Shown: positions 43,504-52,627, counted from the stretch's first letter. The stretch is DNA of 64,000 bases from Pelotomaculum terephthalicicum JT (GCF_022410535.1 NZ_JAKNBL010000002.1:124001-188000), one strand, 5' to 3'. Notes: a model not told the origin generated them from the letters alone. Numbers and translations are program-made.

Positions 43504-44382
43504 ATGAATTTCCAGGAGTTAATTATCACCCTGAACCAATACTGGTCCAATCAGAACTGTATTATTTTGCAACCCTACGATGTGGAAAAGGGAGCGGGCA
43601 CCATGAACCCGGCGACGTTTTTGAGAGCGCTGGGGCCGGAGCCGTGGCGGGTCGCCTATGTGGAGCCTTCCCGCAGGCCGACTGACGGGCGTTACGGTGA
43701 AAACCCGAACCGGCTGCAGCATTATTACCAGTATCAGGTTATTTTGAAGCCATCCCCGGATGACGTGCAGGAATTGTATCTGGCCAGCCTCCAAGCTATC
43801 GGCATCGATCCGGAGGAGCATGATATACGCTTTGTGGAAGACAACTGGGAGTCGCCAACTCTGGGCGCGTGGGGGTTGGGCTGGGAAGTGTGGCTGGATG
43901 GGATGGAGATCACCCAGTTTACCTATTTTCAGCAGTGCGGCGGCATCGACTGCCGCCCGGTCTGCGCGGAAATTACCTATGGTCTGGAGCGGCTGGCCAC
44001 GTTTATCCAGGGAGTGGACAGCGTGTTTGAGATCACCTGGGTTGACGGGATCAGTTACCGTGACGTTCATCACCAGGGAGAAGTGGAACATTCCCATTAC
44101 AATTTTGAACTGGCCGACACGTCCATGTTGTTTAAGCTGTTTGATATGTATGAGCAAGAAGCTTTAAGAGTGATCGAAAAAGGTTTTGTGCTTCCTGCTT
44201 ACGATCAAGTGTTGAAATGTTCGCATACATTTAATTTACTGGATGCGCGCGGCGCGATCAGCGTGACTGAACGCACCGGTTTTGTCGCCAGGGTGAGAAA
44301 TCTGGCCCGCGCCTGCGCCCAGGCTTACGTGGAACAGCGGGAAGCGATGGGCTATCCGCTGCTGAAAAAGGAGGGGGCGTGA
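43504..44382 (+). CDS. glyQ: Glycyl-tRNA synthetase alpha subunit
   Basis: The catalytic class II subunit of the alpha2beta2 GlyRS. The 292-residue product has the standard start [14 protein letters not shown], the motif 2 region with [26 protein letters not shown], and the motif 3 region with [17 protein letters not shown] 43504 lies behind CGAGGAGGCATGGT. glyS follows four bases after its stop codon. Confidence 0.98.
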   Translation: MNFQELIITLNQYWSNQNCIILQPYDVEKGAGTMNPATFLRALGPEPWRVAYVEPSRRPTDGRYGENPNRLQHYYQYQVILKPSPDDVQELYLASLQAIGIDPEEHDIRFVEDNWESPTLGAWGLGWEVWLDGMEITQFTYFQQCGGIDCRPVCAEITYGLERLATFIQGVDSVFEITWVDGISYRDVHHQGEVEHSHYNFELADTSMLFKLFDMYEQEALRVIEKGFVLPAYDQVLKCSHTFNLLDARGAISVTERTGFVARVRNLARACAQAYVEQREAMGYPLLKKEGA

Positions 44383-44386
44383 GCAC

Positions 44387-46483
44387 ATGGCTGGCAATGC
44401 GAAGGATTTTTTATTGGAGATTGGGGTCGAGGAAATGCCCGCACGGTTTTTGGATCCCGCCCTGGCCGAGTTGAAAGAACTGGCGGAGGGGGCTCTTCAG
44501 GAGCATCGTTTGGGCTTCAAAGAAGTGAAAACTTACGGTACGCCGCGGCGGCTGGCCCTGTTCGTGGAAGGGCTGGCGGAAATCCAGGAGCCGCTTGAAA
44601 AAGAGATAAAAGGACCTGCCGCGAAAGCAGCCTTTCACCCGGACGGTTCTCCGACTAAGGCTGCGGCCGGCTTTGCGAAAAGCCAGGGAGTATCCGTTTC
44701 AGACCTGGTTAATAAAACTGTCGGAAAAGTTGAATATGTGTTTGCCGTCAAGCGGGAGGCCGGGCGGCAGGCTTTGGCGGTGCTGGCCGAGGTGGCGCCC
44801 GCATTGGTTGCCGGGCTTCATTTCCCCAAGCCGATGCGCTGGGGTGAACTGGAAATCCGTTTTGCCAGGCCAATCCGGTGGATCGTTTCGCTGCTTGGTG
44901 ATGAGGTGGTGGAATTTGAATTCGCCGGATGTCAATCGGGGCGGACTACCGCCGGGCACCGTTTTTTATGCCGGGAACCGATAGAACTGGAAAACGCGGC
45001 TCAATATTTTGGAAAAATGCGCAATGCTTACGTGCTGGTTGATCAACTGGAGCGGAAGGAGGACATCCGGCGCCAGGTAAGGGAACTGGCCGCGTCGGCG
45101 GGAGGAACTATAGAGGAAGACGAGGAGCTGCTCAATGAGGTAAATAACCTGGTAGAATACCCGACCGCCTTAGCCGGGGAGTTTAGTGCGGAATATTTAA
45201 AGCTGCCCAAAGAGGTGCTTGTTACCTTGATGCGGGAACACCAGCGCTATTTTCCGGTCGCCGCGGCTGACGGCAGCCTGCTGCCCAAGTTTATCGCCGT
45301 GCGGAACGGGGGAGCGAATCATTTGGATATCGTCAGGGCTGGCAACGAGAAAGTTTTACGCGCCCGCCTGGCTGACGCGGACTTTTTCTTCCGGGAGGAC
45401 TTGAGATCACCGCTGGTTGAAAAAGTGCCGGCTTTGGAGAAAATTGTATTCCAGGAAAGTCTGGGCAGTGTCTATGACAAGGTCGTCCGGATCAGCGCCA
45501 ACGCTGAGTACCTGGCCGGCGCGCTGGGTGTAGGTGAGCAGGATGGCAAGCGCGTCTTGCGGGCAGCCTACCTGGCCAAGGCCGATTTGGTGACAAACAT
45601 GGTTTACGAGTTTCCCGAGTTGCAGGGGATTATGGGCCGGGAATACGCCGAGCGCTCCGGGGAAGAGCAGGGCGTGGCAGCTGCCGTCTTTGAGCATTAC
45701 CTGCCCCGCTTCGCGGGTGACGATTTGCCCCGCTCCATACCCGGCAAAATTTTAAGCATCGCGGACAAGATAGATAATATCGTGGGGTGCTTCGCCATAG
45801 GCATTCAGCCCAGCGGGTCGCAAGATCCGTATGCTTTGCGCCGTCAGGCGTTGGGCATCAGTCATATTCTTCTGGCGGGGGGGATAGACCTTTCGCTGAA
45901 ACAATTAATCGCGAGCGCCTATCAGTGCTACGAGGGTAAAGTTCAGCTTAAGCTGAGCCTGGAGAAAGTGACCGAAGAGGTAACCGAATTCTTTGGACAG
46001 CGGCTTAGAGGCATCCTGGAGGAGCGGGGTTTCGCGTACGACACGGTCGAGGCGGTTCTTGCCTCCGGTTATGATAATTTCAGCGACGTGGCGCTCAGGG
46101 TGGAGGCTTTGACGGAGCTGCGTCCCGACCCGGCTTTCAACAATTTGCTGACGGCTTTCGTCCGTGCGAACAACCTGTCCAAAAAAGCCGGGACGGATCA
46201 AGTGGTCCGGTCACTTTTAGCGGATCCTGCAGAGATTGAGTTTTACAATCGCCTGTGCAGCGTGCGTGATCAGGCGGGAGAGTACCTTGCTTCCGGAGAT
46301 TACCGTTCATTACTGGCGGCCATCGCCACCTTGCAGGAGCCGGTGGACAAGTTTTTTAACGCGGTGATGGTGATGGTGGATGACGAGCAAGTGCGCGAAA
46401 ATCGCCTGGCTTTGCTTAAAAGTCTTGCGTCGCAAGTAAAGCAGGTGGCTGACTTAAGCAGGATAGTAGTGGAATCAAAATAA
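44387..46483 (+). CDS. glyS: Glycyl-tRNA synthetase beta subunit
   Basis: The tRNA-binding subunit of bacterial GlyRS, 698 residues, full length. It starts with the typical LLEIGVEEMPARFL, has the central VLVTLMREHQRYFPV block and the HD-like segment, and a C-terminal DALR-type anticodon-binding region. It is co-transcribed with glyQ and ends at a strong terminator. Confidence 0.98.
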   Translation: MAGNAKDFLLEIGVEEMPARFLDPALAELKELAEGALQEHRLGFKEVKTYGTPRRLALFVEGLAEIQEPLEKEIKGPAAKAAFHPDGSPTKAAAGFAKSQGVSVSDLVNKTVGKVEYVFAVKREAGRQALAVLAEVAPALVAGLHFPKPMRWGELEIRFARPIRWIVSLLGDEVVEFEFAGCQSGRTTAGHRFLCREPIELENAAQYFGKMRNAYVLVDQLERKEDIRRQVRELAASAGGTIEEDEELLNEVNNLVEYPTALAGEFSAEYLKLPKEVLVTLMREHQRYFPVAAADGSLLPKFIAVRNGGANHLDIVRAGNEKVLRARLADADFFFREDLRSPLVEKVPALEKIVFQESLGSVYDKVVRISANAEYLAGALGVGEQDGKRVLRAAYLAKADLVTNMVYEFPELQGIMGREYAERSGEEQGVAAAVFEHYLPRFAGDDLPRSIPGKILSIADKIDNIVGCFAIGIQPSGSQDPYALRRQALGISHILLAGGIDLSLKQLIASAYQCYEGKVQLKLSLEKVTEEVTEFFGQRLRGILEERGFAYDTVEAVLASGYDNFSDVALRVEALTELRPDPAFNNLLTAFVRANNLSKKAGTDQVVRSLLADPAEIEFYNRLCSVRDQAGEYLASGDYRSLLAAIATLQEPVDKFFNAVMVMVDDEQVRENRLALLKSLASQVKQVADLSRIVVESK

Positions 46484-46512
46484 TTCATAGGATAAATACT
46501 TGCAAAGCCAAG

Positions 46513-46553
46513 GAGTGCGACAGGAAGGTTCTCTAATGTCGCACTCTTTTTCT
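46513..46553 (+). terminator. Intrinsic terminator after glyQS
   Basis: The 10-bp perfect stem GAGTGCGACA (46513-46522) / TGTCGCACTC (46537-46546) is followed by TTTTTCTT. Confidence 0.92.
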
Positions 46554-46666
46554 TATATGGTAAGGGGCAATACCAAAATTCCTCCCCTGCTGAAATAAAC
46601 AAAACGCTAGCTGAACTAAGAAACAGCTTGAGAATGAAAAAGAAACAAAATTTAGCATTAAAAGTC

Positions 46667-46708
46667 TAGCGTAACGTTTGACTGTACGCTATGTTGGTTA
46701 TATAGTAA
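46667..46708 (+). promoter_or_regulatory. Candidate MerR-type promoter and operator
   Basis: TTGACT (46678-46683) and TAGTAA (46703-46708) are separated by 19 bp, the over-long spacer typical of MerR-activated promoters. The inverted repeat TAGCGTA (46667-46673) / TACGCTA (46685-46691) overlaps the -35 box. It lies about 50 bases before the MerR gene. Confidence 0.5.
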
Positions 46709-46758
46709 GTATATTAAAGAAGATAAAAAAATTCTGAGGTGATTCCATTGGGGAGTTA

Positions 46759-47199
46759 TTGAAATATAAAATTGGAAAAATCGCCGAGTTGGCAGGGGTT
46801 AGTAAAAGGACAGTTGATTATTACACAAATTTGGGCCTGTTAGAGCCTGTAAGATCAGAAAGGAACTATAGGTATTATTCTGAAGAATCCTTGATTAGGC
46901 TTAAATTAATTGAAGGTTTGAAAGAGAAAAGGTTAACATTGGAGGAGATTAAGGAGCGTTTGAGTCTCCTGGATGGCAATTTGGGGGAAGCAAGGAAAGG
47001 GAACAAAGGCAGGCCAAATGATATTGATTCCATAATAGAGCAAGTCAAACAGTTTGAAAACCAACTTACCCAGCTGCAGCCTGCCGTGGTATCCAGCCTG
47101 GGGCCGGAGCAAGCTGCTGTGTTGACTAAACAAATGTTTCTGCAAAGTATTATGATAGTCAATTCTTTATTGATGTATATTAATGATTTAATGCCCTAG
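46759..47199 (+). CDS. MerR-family transcription regulator
   Basis: A 146-residue regulator with the N-terminal MerR winged helix (KIGKIAELAGVSKRTVDYYTNLGLLEP, then NYRYYSEESLIRL), and a C-terminal coiled coil and effector region without the cysteine set of metal-sensing MerR proteins. The effector is unknown. It probably controls its own promoter and perhaps htpX and the CDF genes downstream. TTG 46759 is the start; an upstream TTG (46750) is followed by a stop in frame. Confidence 0.9.
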   Translation: MKYKIGKIAELAGVSKRTVDYYTNLGLLEPVRSERNYRYYSEESLIRLKLIEGLKEKRLTLEEIKERLSLLDGNLGEARKGNKGRPNDIDSIIEQVKQFENQLTQLQPAVVSSLGPEQAAVLTKQMFLQSIMIVNSLLMYINDLMP

Positions 47200-47221
47200 A
47201 TAAACCTCCTTTTTTGTATAA

Positions 47222-47341
47222 ATGCAATTTGAAAGGAATGTGCTAGATAGCATAGTATCTTACGGCAGGCCCGGCTTCGGCGGCTTTATCGGCGGCATGG
47301 TGATGGGCCTGCTGGGCGCAGCAATGCTGGCCGAATTTTAG
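47222..47341 (+). CDS. Possible 39-residue glycine-rich membrane peptide
   Basis: A short frame whose C-terminal half (GFGGFIGGMVMGLLGAAML) is a glycine-zipper-like hydrophobic helix. ATG 47222 has no Shine-Dalgarno; GTG 47240 has AAGG upstream. It lies between the MerR gene and htpX. It could be a real small membrane protein linked to HtpX quality control, or the remaining end of a larger lost gene. The evidence is weak. Confidence 0.3.
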   Translation: MQFERNVLDSIVSYGRPGFGGFIGGMVMGLLGAAMLAEF

Positions 47342-47373
47342 TAATTTAAAAACTATTAGAGGTGGAGGTCTAA

Positions 47374-48222
47374 ATGAACACCATAAAAGTATGGTTATTG
47401 ATGGGTACGCTTTCTGTTCTGCTTGTGTTAATGGGCAATGCCATTTGCGGCCGCTCCGGAGCAATGCTGTTTTTCCTGATAGCAATGGGGATGAATTTCT
47501 TCGGCTACTTTTACAGCGATAAAATTGCCATAAAAATGACCCGCTCATATCCGGTTTCTGAGGCAGAGGCTCCTGATCTTTATGATATAGTAAAGAAACT
47601 ATCGCAGCGGGCAGGCATTCCTATGCCAAAGCTTTATGTAACGCCATCCCACCAGCCCAACGCCTTTGCCACAGGCCGCAATCCCTCCCATGCGGCGGTA
47701 GCCGTTACGGAAGGCATCATGCATCTATTAAACCGTTCCGAGCTTGAAGGCGTGTTGGCTCATGAGCTTGCCCATATCAAAAACAGAGACGTCCTGGTAG
47801 GCACCATAGCCGCAGCCCTGGCCGGGGCCATAACCATGATGGCCAATATGCTGCAATGGGCTGCTATATTTGGCATGGGCGGAAGCAACGACGAAGACGA
47901 GGGTGGCGGTAGTATGGCAGGTGGCCTGATCATGGCCATCATCGCTCCCTTAGCAGCCACGATTATTCAGTTGGCCATCTCCCGTTCCAGGGAATACATG
48001 GCCGATGCAACCGGCGCCAGTATAGCCGGATCACCCGCCGGCCTGGCGAATGCGCTTCTAAAATTAGAGTCAGGAGCACACCGCATACCAATGCAGGTTA
48101 ATCCCGCCGCTTCACACCTTTTTATCGTGAATCCGTTTTCAGGTGCTTCTCTGATGAAGCTTTTCAGCACGCACCCGCCCATTCAGGAAAGGGTAGAGAG
48201 GCTCCGGAGAATAAGTCTGTAA
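47374..48222 (+). CDS. htpX: Membrane zinc protease HtpX
   Basis: HtpX degrades misfolded membrane proteins. The 282-residue M48 protease has two N-terminal helices, the zinc motif HELAH (H130-E131-x2-H134), a further pair of hydrophobic segments, and the third-ligand region SREYMADATGA. ATG 47374 follows AGAGGTGGAGG. All catalytic residues are intact. Confidence 0.96.
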   Translation: MNTIKVWLLMGTLSVLLVLMGNAICGRSGAMLFFLIAMGMNFFGYFYSDKIAIKMTRSYPVSEAEAPDLYDIVKKLSQRAGIPMPKLYVTPSHQPNAFATGRNPSHAAVAVTEGIMHLLNRSELEGVLAHELAHIKNRDVLVGTIAAALAGAITMMANMLQWAAIFGMGGSNDEDEGGGSMAGGLIMAIIAPLAATIIQLAISRSREYMADATGASIAGSPAGLANALLKLESGAHRIPMQVNPAASHLFIVNPFSGASLMKLFSTHPPIQERVERLRRISL

Positions 48223-48302
48223 GTAATAAGAATAATTTATCTGTAACTACAATATAAATTAATCAGTTATTGATTAATTTATAAGGGAGTGGTTTCTTTT
48301 TT

Positions 48303-49292
48303 ATGGACCCAGCGGACCCTAGCAGGTTAAAGAATGGTGTTTTATCTAATCTAGGTCTGTTTATCGTTAAAGGTTCGGTTGCGTTATCTTGCGGCAGTGC
48401 GGCAATATATGCTTCTACCCTGTATTCCTTAAGCAACACTTTAAATGACGTTTTTTCCCTGCTTGGACTAAAAATGGCCTCCCGTCCGGCGGATGCCGAA
48501 CATCCTTTTGGATACGGCAAAGAGTTATATTTTTGGTCATTCATTGCCGCGGTGTTTATGCTGGGTTTTGCCAGTATGGGCGCTGTCGGCAGGGGTCTTA
48601 AACAAATTAAAGAACAGTATGTGATAACTTCAGACATTTTACCGGTTTTAGCCCTGGCAATAGCTTTTCTCTATGAGTGTTTTCTTCTCAAATCAGCACT
48701 TGCCCGCAGTGTGCCTAAAGAGGTTCAAGATAGTGATTACATACTGAAAAACTATATCCGTTTGTTTAAAAGAAATACCAACCCCACCAATCAGATAATG
48801 GTCCTGCAAAGCACTGCAGCAGTAATCGGAACCGGGGTGTCTCTCAGTGCAACGCTTATTGCCAGTTGGACAGGCAGCTATCTGTTTGACGGACTTGCTT
48901 CAATCTGTGTGGGACTTCTGTGCGGCAGTATGGCCTTGATACTTGCTTTCCAGTTAAAAGAGCTGATCATTGGCTGCTCAGCCTGTCCGGATACTGTACG
49001 GTTAATTAATAATCTGGCTATGCAGGTGCCCGGTGTGACAGATGTCCCTAAAATAAAAACCATGTTTATAGGATCTCATTCATTGTTGGTTAACATGGAG
49101 ATCAAGGTAAAAAGCGGCCTTGATATAGAATCTATAGAGGATATTAATGACGAAATAGAAAAAATTATTAAAATTAATCTGGGTAGTGTCAGACACATTA
49201 ATATTGAAACATTCGCAGACGATATGGTTCAGGATTGGAAAAGAAAAACCGATTTTTATTTTAAATCAAAAACTGTAAGTGAGGTTATGTAA
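48303..49292 (+). CDS. Cation diffusion facilitator paralogue lacking the metal site
   Basis: A 329-residue CDF protein with six predicted helices and a C-terminal cytoplasmic domain, close to the SLC30A9-like branch. It aligns nearly gap-free with the product of the next gene but has lost the membrane metal site. In helix 2, SEALHSLSD is replaced by ASTLYSLSN (E38S, H41Y, D45N); in helix 5, YEDFAA is replaced by LQSTAA (Glu to Gln169, Asp to Ser170). The fold elements (SRPAD.EHPFGYGKE, VPGVTDV) are kept, so it is not a decaying gene. It probably cannot carry metal alone and may pair with its neighbour. Confidence 0.9.
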   Translation: MDPADPSRLKNGVLSNLGLFIVKGSVALSCGSAAIYASTLYSLSNTLNDVFSLLGLKMASRPADAEHPFGYGKELYFWSFIAAVFMLGFASMGAVGRGLKQIKEQYVITSDILPVLALAIAFLYECFLLKSALARSVPKEVQDSDYILKNYIRLFKRNTNPTNQIMVLQSTAAVIGTGVSLSATLIASWTGSYLFDGLASICVGLLCGSMALILAFQLKELIIGCSACPDTVRLINNLAMQVPGVTDVPKIKTMFIGSHSLLVNMEIKVKSGLDIESIEDINDEIEKIIKINLGSVRHINIETFADDMVQDWKRKTDFYFKSKTVSEVM

Positions 49293-49294
49293 TT

Positions 49295-49330
49295 AAAGAA
49301 CCTGCTTCTTTTGGAGCAGGTTCTTTCCCA
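49295..49330 (+). terminator. Terminator-like hairpin between the CDF genes
   Basis: The 12-bp perfect stem AAAGAACCTGCT (49295-49306) / AGCAGGTTCTTT (49315-49326) with an 8-base loop begins two bases after the first CDF stop codon. The tail is short (TTTCCC), so read-through is likely and expression of the second gene may be reduced. Confidence 0.75.
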
Positions 49331-49352
49331 TGACGAAAGGCGGTGCCACTCC

Positions 49353-50336
49353 TTGCATTCTACGGGCTATAAAGCCTTATGGATTGCCTTATTTGCCAAC
49401 CTGTCTGTTTTTTTAACAAAAGCTATTGCTGCCTGGGTCGGTAATAGTGCGGCCATGTTTTCTGAAGCTCTCCACTCGCTGTCGGACCTGGTTAACAGCA
49501 TCTTCCTGCTCGTCGGCATGAAGCTGGCATCACGGCCGGCGGACATGGAGCACCCCTTCGGTTATGGTAAAGAAGTATACTTTTGGTCGTTTATTGCTTC
49601 AGTATTTATGTTTGGTGTCACCAGTATGGGTTCTATAACCAGAGGCTACCACCAGATAATTGACCCTCACCCCATTGAGGCTGTAGAACTCCTGGTCATC
49701 GCTTTATCCCTTGCTGCATTATTTGAAATGTACGCTGTCAGGGCGGCCATGAGTGCAGTTTTAAATGACGTCGGTGTACAAGCAAGAGGGTTCAAAGCCA
49801 TAGCGGCTTCTTTTAAAAATATCAACAATGTGGCCAACCCGGCAGTGAAGTTTGTTTTTTATGAAGACTTTGCGGCTTTGGTTGGAGTAGTCATAGCATT
49901 GATTGCAGTAGCCATAAGCAAGGTTACAAATAACATAGTTTACGACGGTGCCGCCTCAATTATAATCGGAATCATATTGGGTGTAATGGGCGTCATGCTG
50001 GCCTATGAGAACAGGGATATGATTATCGGCAGGGCGGCTCACCCCAATATAGTAAGGAGAATCGGCGACATTGCCATGAGAGTTCCAGGCGTTACTGATG
50101 TCCAAGAGATAAAAACAATGTATATTGGAGCCCATTCCCTGCTGGTTAACATGACCATAGAGACCAAGCCCAAGCTTAGCATTGAATATGCTGATGATAT
50201 AGTTGCAGAGGTGGAAAAAAGGATTGTCAAAAGACTTAATATTGTAAAGGAAATCAATATAGAAGTTGTCGCTGACGACAAAATTTCCGACTGGCAGAAA
50301 AAAAGAACAGAACTGAATGAGCTGGATAAACATTAG
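49353..50336 (+). CDS. Cation diffusion facilitator (Zn/Mn/Fe efflux)
   Basis: A product of about 327 residues that keeps the full membrane metal site: E38, H41 and D45 in helix 2 (SEALHSLSD) and E171, D172 in helix 5 (YEDFAA). It should export divalent metal by proton antiport. TTG 49353 is preferred because AAAGGCGG is well placed upstream; the longer frame from 49311 would start inside the hairpin at 49295-49326. With this start its numbering matches the inactive paralogue exactly in helix 2. The specific metal cannot be told. Confidence 0.9.
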   Translation: MHSTGYKALWIALFANLSVFLTKAIAAWVGNSAAMFSEALHSLSDLVNSIFLLVGMKLASRPADMEHPFGYGKEVYFWSFIASVFMFGVTSMGSITRGYHQIIDPHPIEAVELLVIALSLAALFEMYAVRAAMSAVLNDVGVQARGFKAIAASFKNINNVANPAVKFVFYEDFAALVGVVIALIAVAISKVTNNIVYDGAASIIIGIILGVMGVMLAYENRDMIIGRAAHPNIVRRIGDIAMRVPGVTDVQEIKTMYIGAHSLLVNMTIETKPKLSIEYADDIVAEVEKRIVKRLNIVKEINIEVVADDKISDWQKKRTELNELDKH

Positions 50337-50458
50337 TTTTATTTTTTCCGCCGGGGTGTTATTTTTCTGATAAAGAAAGGTTGAACTGTTTCCTGCGGTA
50401 GTATAATATATGAGTCAGTTAGTTTATCAACATTTTATGCTCTCAAGGGGCGATTGTT

Positions 50459-51097
50459 TTGGAACTATCCAGGCGGCAAAATGCTATTTTAGAGATCGTT
50501 AAAAGCATGGGGCCGATAACCGGCGAGCAGATTGCTGAAAAGCTTTCTCTGACGAGGGCGACTCTGCGGCCGGATTTGGCTATCTTGACCATGTCAGGAC
50601 TGCTTGAGGCGCGTCCCAGAGTCGGGTATTTTCATAGCGGCAAGTTTCCGCACCAGATTGTGGCCAAAAAGATCCACAGCATACTTGTTGCCGATATTAA
50701 GTCGGTTCCTATTGTTGTGTCGGAAAAATGCTCTGTTTATGACGCGGTGGTCACCATGTTCATTAAAGATGTCGGTACTCTCTTTGTGGTTAAAGAAGGC
50801 GGGCTGTTGGAAGGGGTTATTTCCCGCAAAGACTTGCTCAAAACAACTCTTGGCGGCCAGGATATTCAGAAACTGCCGGTTGGAGTGGTTATGACCCGGA
50901 TGCCCAACGTGCTGTTCACCCACTCCGAAGAGTCAGTATGGTCGGCAGCCTGGAAGTTAATCACTCATGAAGTTGACGCTTTGCCGGTCGTGCGCAAGGT
51001 TGCTCAGCCGGACGGGAGCGACGGGTTTGAAGTAGTCGGACGTTTAAGCAAGACTAACATTACAAGGCTTTTTGTGGAATTGGGAGAAGGAAATTAA
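50459..51097 (+). CDS. ccpN: CcpN-like repressor (HTH + two CBS domains)
   Basis: A 212-residue regulator with an N-terminal winged helix (RQNAILEIVKSMGPITGEQIAEKL) and tandem CBS domains (about residues 80-210). In Bacillus subtilis, CcpN represses the gluconeogenic genes gapB and pckA when glycolytic carbon is present, and it is followed by yqfL. The same pair is here, with pckG 2 kb downstream. Start is TTG 50459 behind AAGGGGCG. Confidence 0.92.
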   Translation: MELSRRQNAILEIVKSMGPITGEQIAEKLSLTRATLRPDLAILTMSGLLEARPRVGYFHSGKFPHQIVAKKIHSILVADIKSVPIVVSEKCSVYDAVVTMFIKDVGTLFVVKEGGLLEGVISRKDLLKTTLGGQDIQKLPVGVVMTRMPNVLFTHSEESVWSAAWKLITHEVDALPVVRKVAQPDGSDGFEVVGRLSKTNITRLFVELGEGN

Positions 51098-51110
51098 GGA
51101 GGAGTTCACT

Positions 51111-51950
51111 ATTTCTGCCAAGAATGATCTAAAGCTTGTCATATATGCCATATCCGACTCAGTAGGTGATACCGCCGAACTGGTGGCGCGGGCCGCCGCC
51201 AGTCAATTCAATCAGGACGCAGTGGAAATCCGCCTGGTGCCCTATGTTAACGATCCCGGCGAGATACCGGAGATCGTCGAGGAGGCCGGTGCCTTCAACA
51301 GTTTGATTGCTTATACTTTGGTTCTTCCGGAGCTGCGTGATCTTCTCGTCAGGGAAGCGGCAAAACAAGGCATCCCCACATTGGATATCATGACCCCGAT
51401 GATTGACGCCATATCCGCCATTGTTCATCATCCACCGAAGCTTGAACCGGGATTGATTCGTAAAACGGATGAAGAATACTACCGCAAGGTTGAAGCTATT
51501 GAATTCGCTGTTAAATGTGACGATGGAAAGGACGCGCGGGGTATCACCAGGGCCGACCTGGTGGTGATCGGGGTTTCCCGCACGTCAAAGTCACCTCTTT
51601 GCATGTACCTGGCCCAAAAGCAGATTATGGCCGCAAACTTGCCCCTGGTTCCTGAAGTATCACCGCCGGAAGAAATTTTCCGGTTGCCTTCCCACAGATT
51701 GTTCGGGTTGAGTATCCAGCCCCAGCAATTAAACGAAATACGGCGGGAGCGCTTGAAAACTCTCGGTATTACTTCCAATGCCGACTATATTAGTATGGAG
51801 CGTATTCATAGAGAGTTGGAATATGCTGAGAATATTATGAAAAAGACCGGCTGCACGGTTATAGACGTCACCAATAAAGCAGTGGAGGAAACTGCCAGCA
51901 AGGTGATGGAAATATACTTTCGCGGGGAAAGAGTAGAAGAGTACAAGTAA
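51111..51950 (+). CDS. yqfL: PPDK/PEP synthase regulatory protein (DUF299), probable ATT start
   Basis: A bifunctional kinase/pyrophosphorylase that inactivates and reactivates pyruvate phosphate dikinase by phosphorylating a threonine near the catalytic His. The product of about 279 residues has the typical N-terminal block VIYAISDSVGDTAELVARAA and P-loop GVSRTSKSP (residues 154-162). No ATG, GTG or TTG lies at the right place. A perfect AAGGAGG (51096-51102) points to ATT at 51111; the only alternative, TTG 51072, has no Shine-Dalgarno and lies inside ccpN. The target ppdK is 3 kb downstream. Confidence 0.93.
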   Translation: MSAKNDLKLVIYAISDSVGDTAELVARAAASQFNQDAVEIRLVPYVNDPGEIPEIVEEAGAFNSLIAYTLVLPELRDLLVREAAKQGIPTLDIMTPMIDAISAIVHHPPKLEPGLIRKTDEEYYRKVEAIEFAVKCDDGKDARGITRADLVVIGVSRTSKSPLCMYLAQKQIMAANLPLVPEVSPPEEIFRLPSHRLFGLSIQPQQLNEIRRERLKTLGITSNADYISMERIHRELEYAENIMKKTGCTVIDVTNKAVEETASKVMEIYFRGERVEEYK

Positions 51951-51958
51951 CCAGAGAG

Positions 51959-52627
51959 CTATTGGCGTGATTTAATCGCCCTGGACATGATTAATACGGC
52001 GATTACTGAAAAGGCCGGTATAAACATTGAGAAGTAAGCCGGTGGAAGGAGATTTATTATCAGCCTTTCCCCGTAAATCATTTCACCGGCAACCCAGGCG
52101 ATAATAATACCGCCGACATAGGTAATCCAGCTGAACCTGGACATCAGGCCAGCCAGTACCTGGCTGCCGGTCATTAGCAGCGGCATGCTGAACAGCAGGC
52201 CGAGAAGCAGCAGGAACAGGTTTCCGTGTGACGCTCCGGCCACGCCCAGGATATTATCCAAAGACATAATCATATCGGCCAGCACGATTGTCTTAATGGC
52301 TCTGAACAAGTTCCTTTGGGGTGAGACTACCGTGCAGTCGACGTCTTTTTCCACCAGGAGTTTCACGGCGATCCAGATTAACATCAGACCGCCGAACAAC
52401 TGCAGCAAAGGGATCTGCACCAGACTGACGGCGGCTATACAGGTGAAAAATACCCTCAGTAAAATGGCGGCTGCCGCGCCCAGGATTACGGCCTTCTTCC
52501 TGCTGCGGATGTCCAGGTTCCTGGTAGCCATACCGATAACCACGGCATTATCCCCACTCAAAATAAGATCGATCACAATTATCTGCAGCAGTGAAATCAT
52601 GAGTGTGAAGTCGCCGAATAGCTCCAT
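51959..52627 (-). CDS. TerC-family membrane protein (YjbE-like)
   Basis: A 222-residue protein with about seven hydrophobic helices and the TerC motifs DLILSGDNAVVIG near the start and DMIMSLDNILGVAG in the middle; the acidic Asp-Asn pairs are thought to bind metal. In Bacillus, YjbE-type TerC proteins are linked to manganese export. It is convergent with yqfL and separated by eight bases. No yybP-ykoY manganese riboswitch was found upstream. Confidence 0.9.
   Translation of the reverse strand: MELFGDFTLMISLLQIIVIDLILSGDNAVVIGMATRNLDIRSRKKAVILGAAAAILLRVFFTCIAAVSLVQIPLLQLFGGLMLIWIAVKLLVEKDVDCTVVSPQRNLFRAIKTIVLADMIMSLDNILGVAGASHGNLFLLLLGLLFSMPLLMTGSQVLAGLMSRFSWITYVGGIIIAWVAGEMIYGERLIINLLPPAYFSMFIPAFSVIAVLIMSRAIKSRQ

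Noticed and set aside
48303-49292. First CDF gene as a pseudogene
   Set aside because: The frame is intact and full length, with fold motifs kept and losses confined to metal ligands, which is not the pattern of neutral decay.
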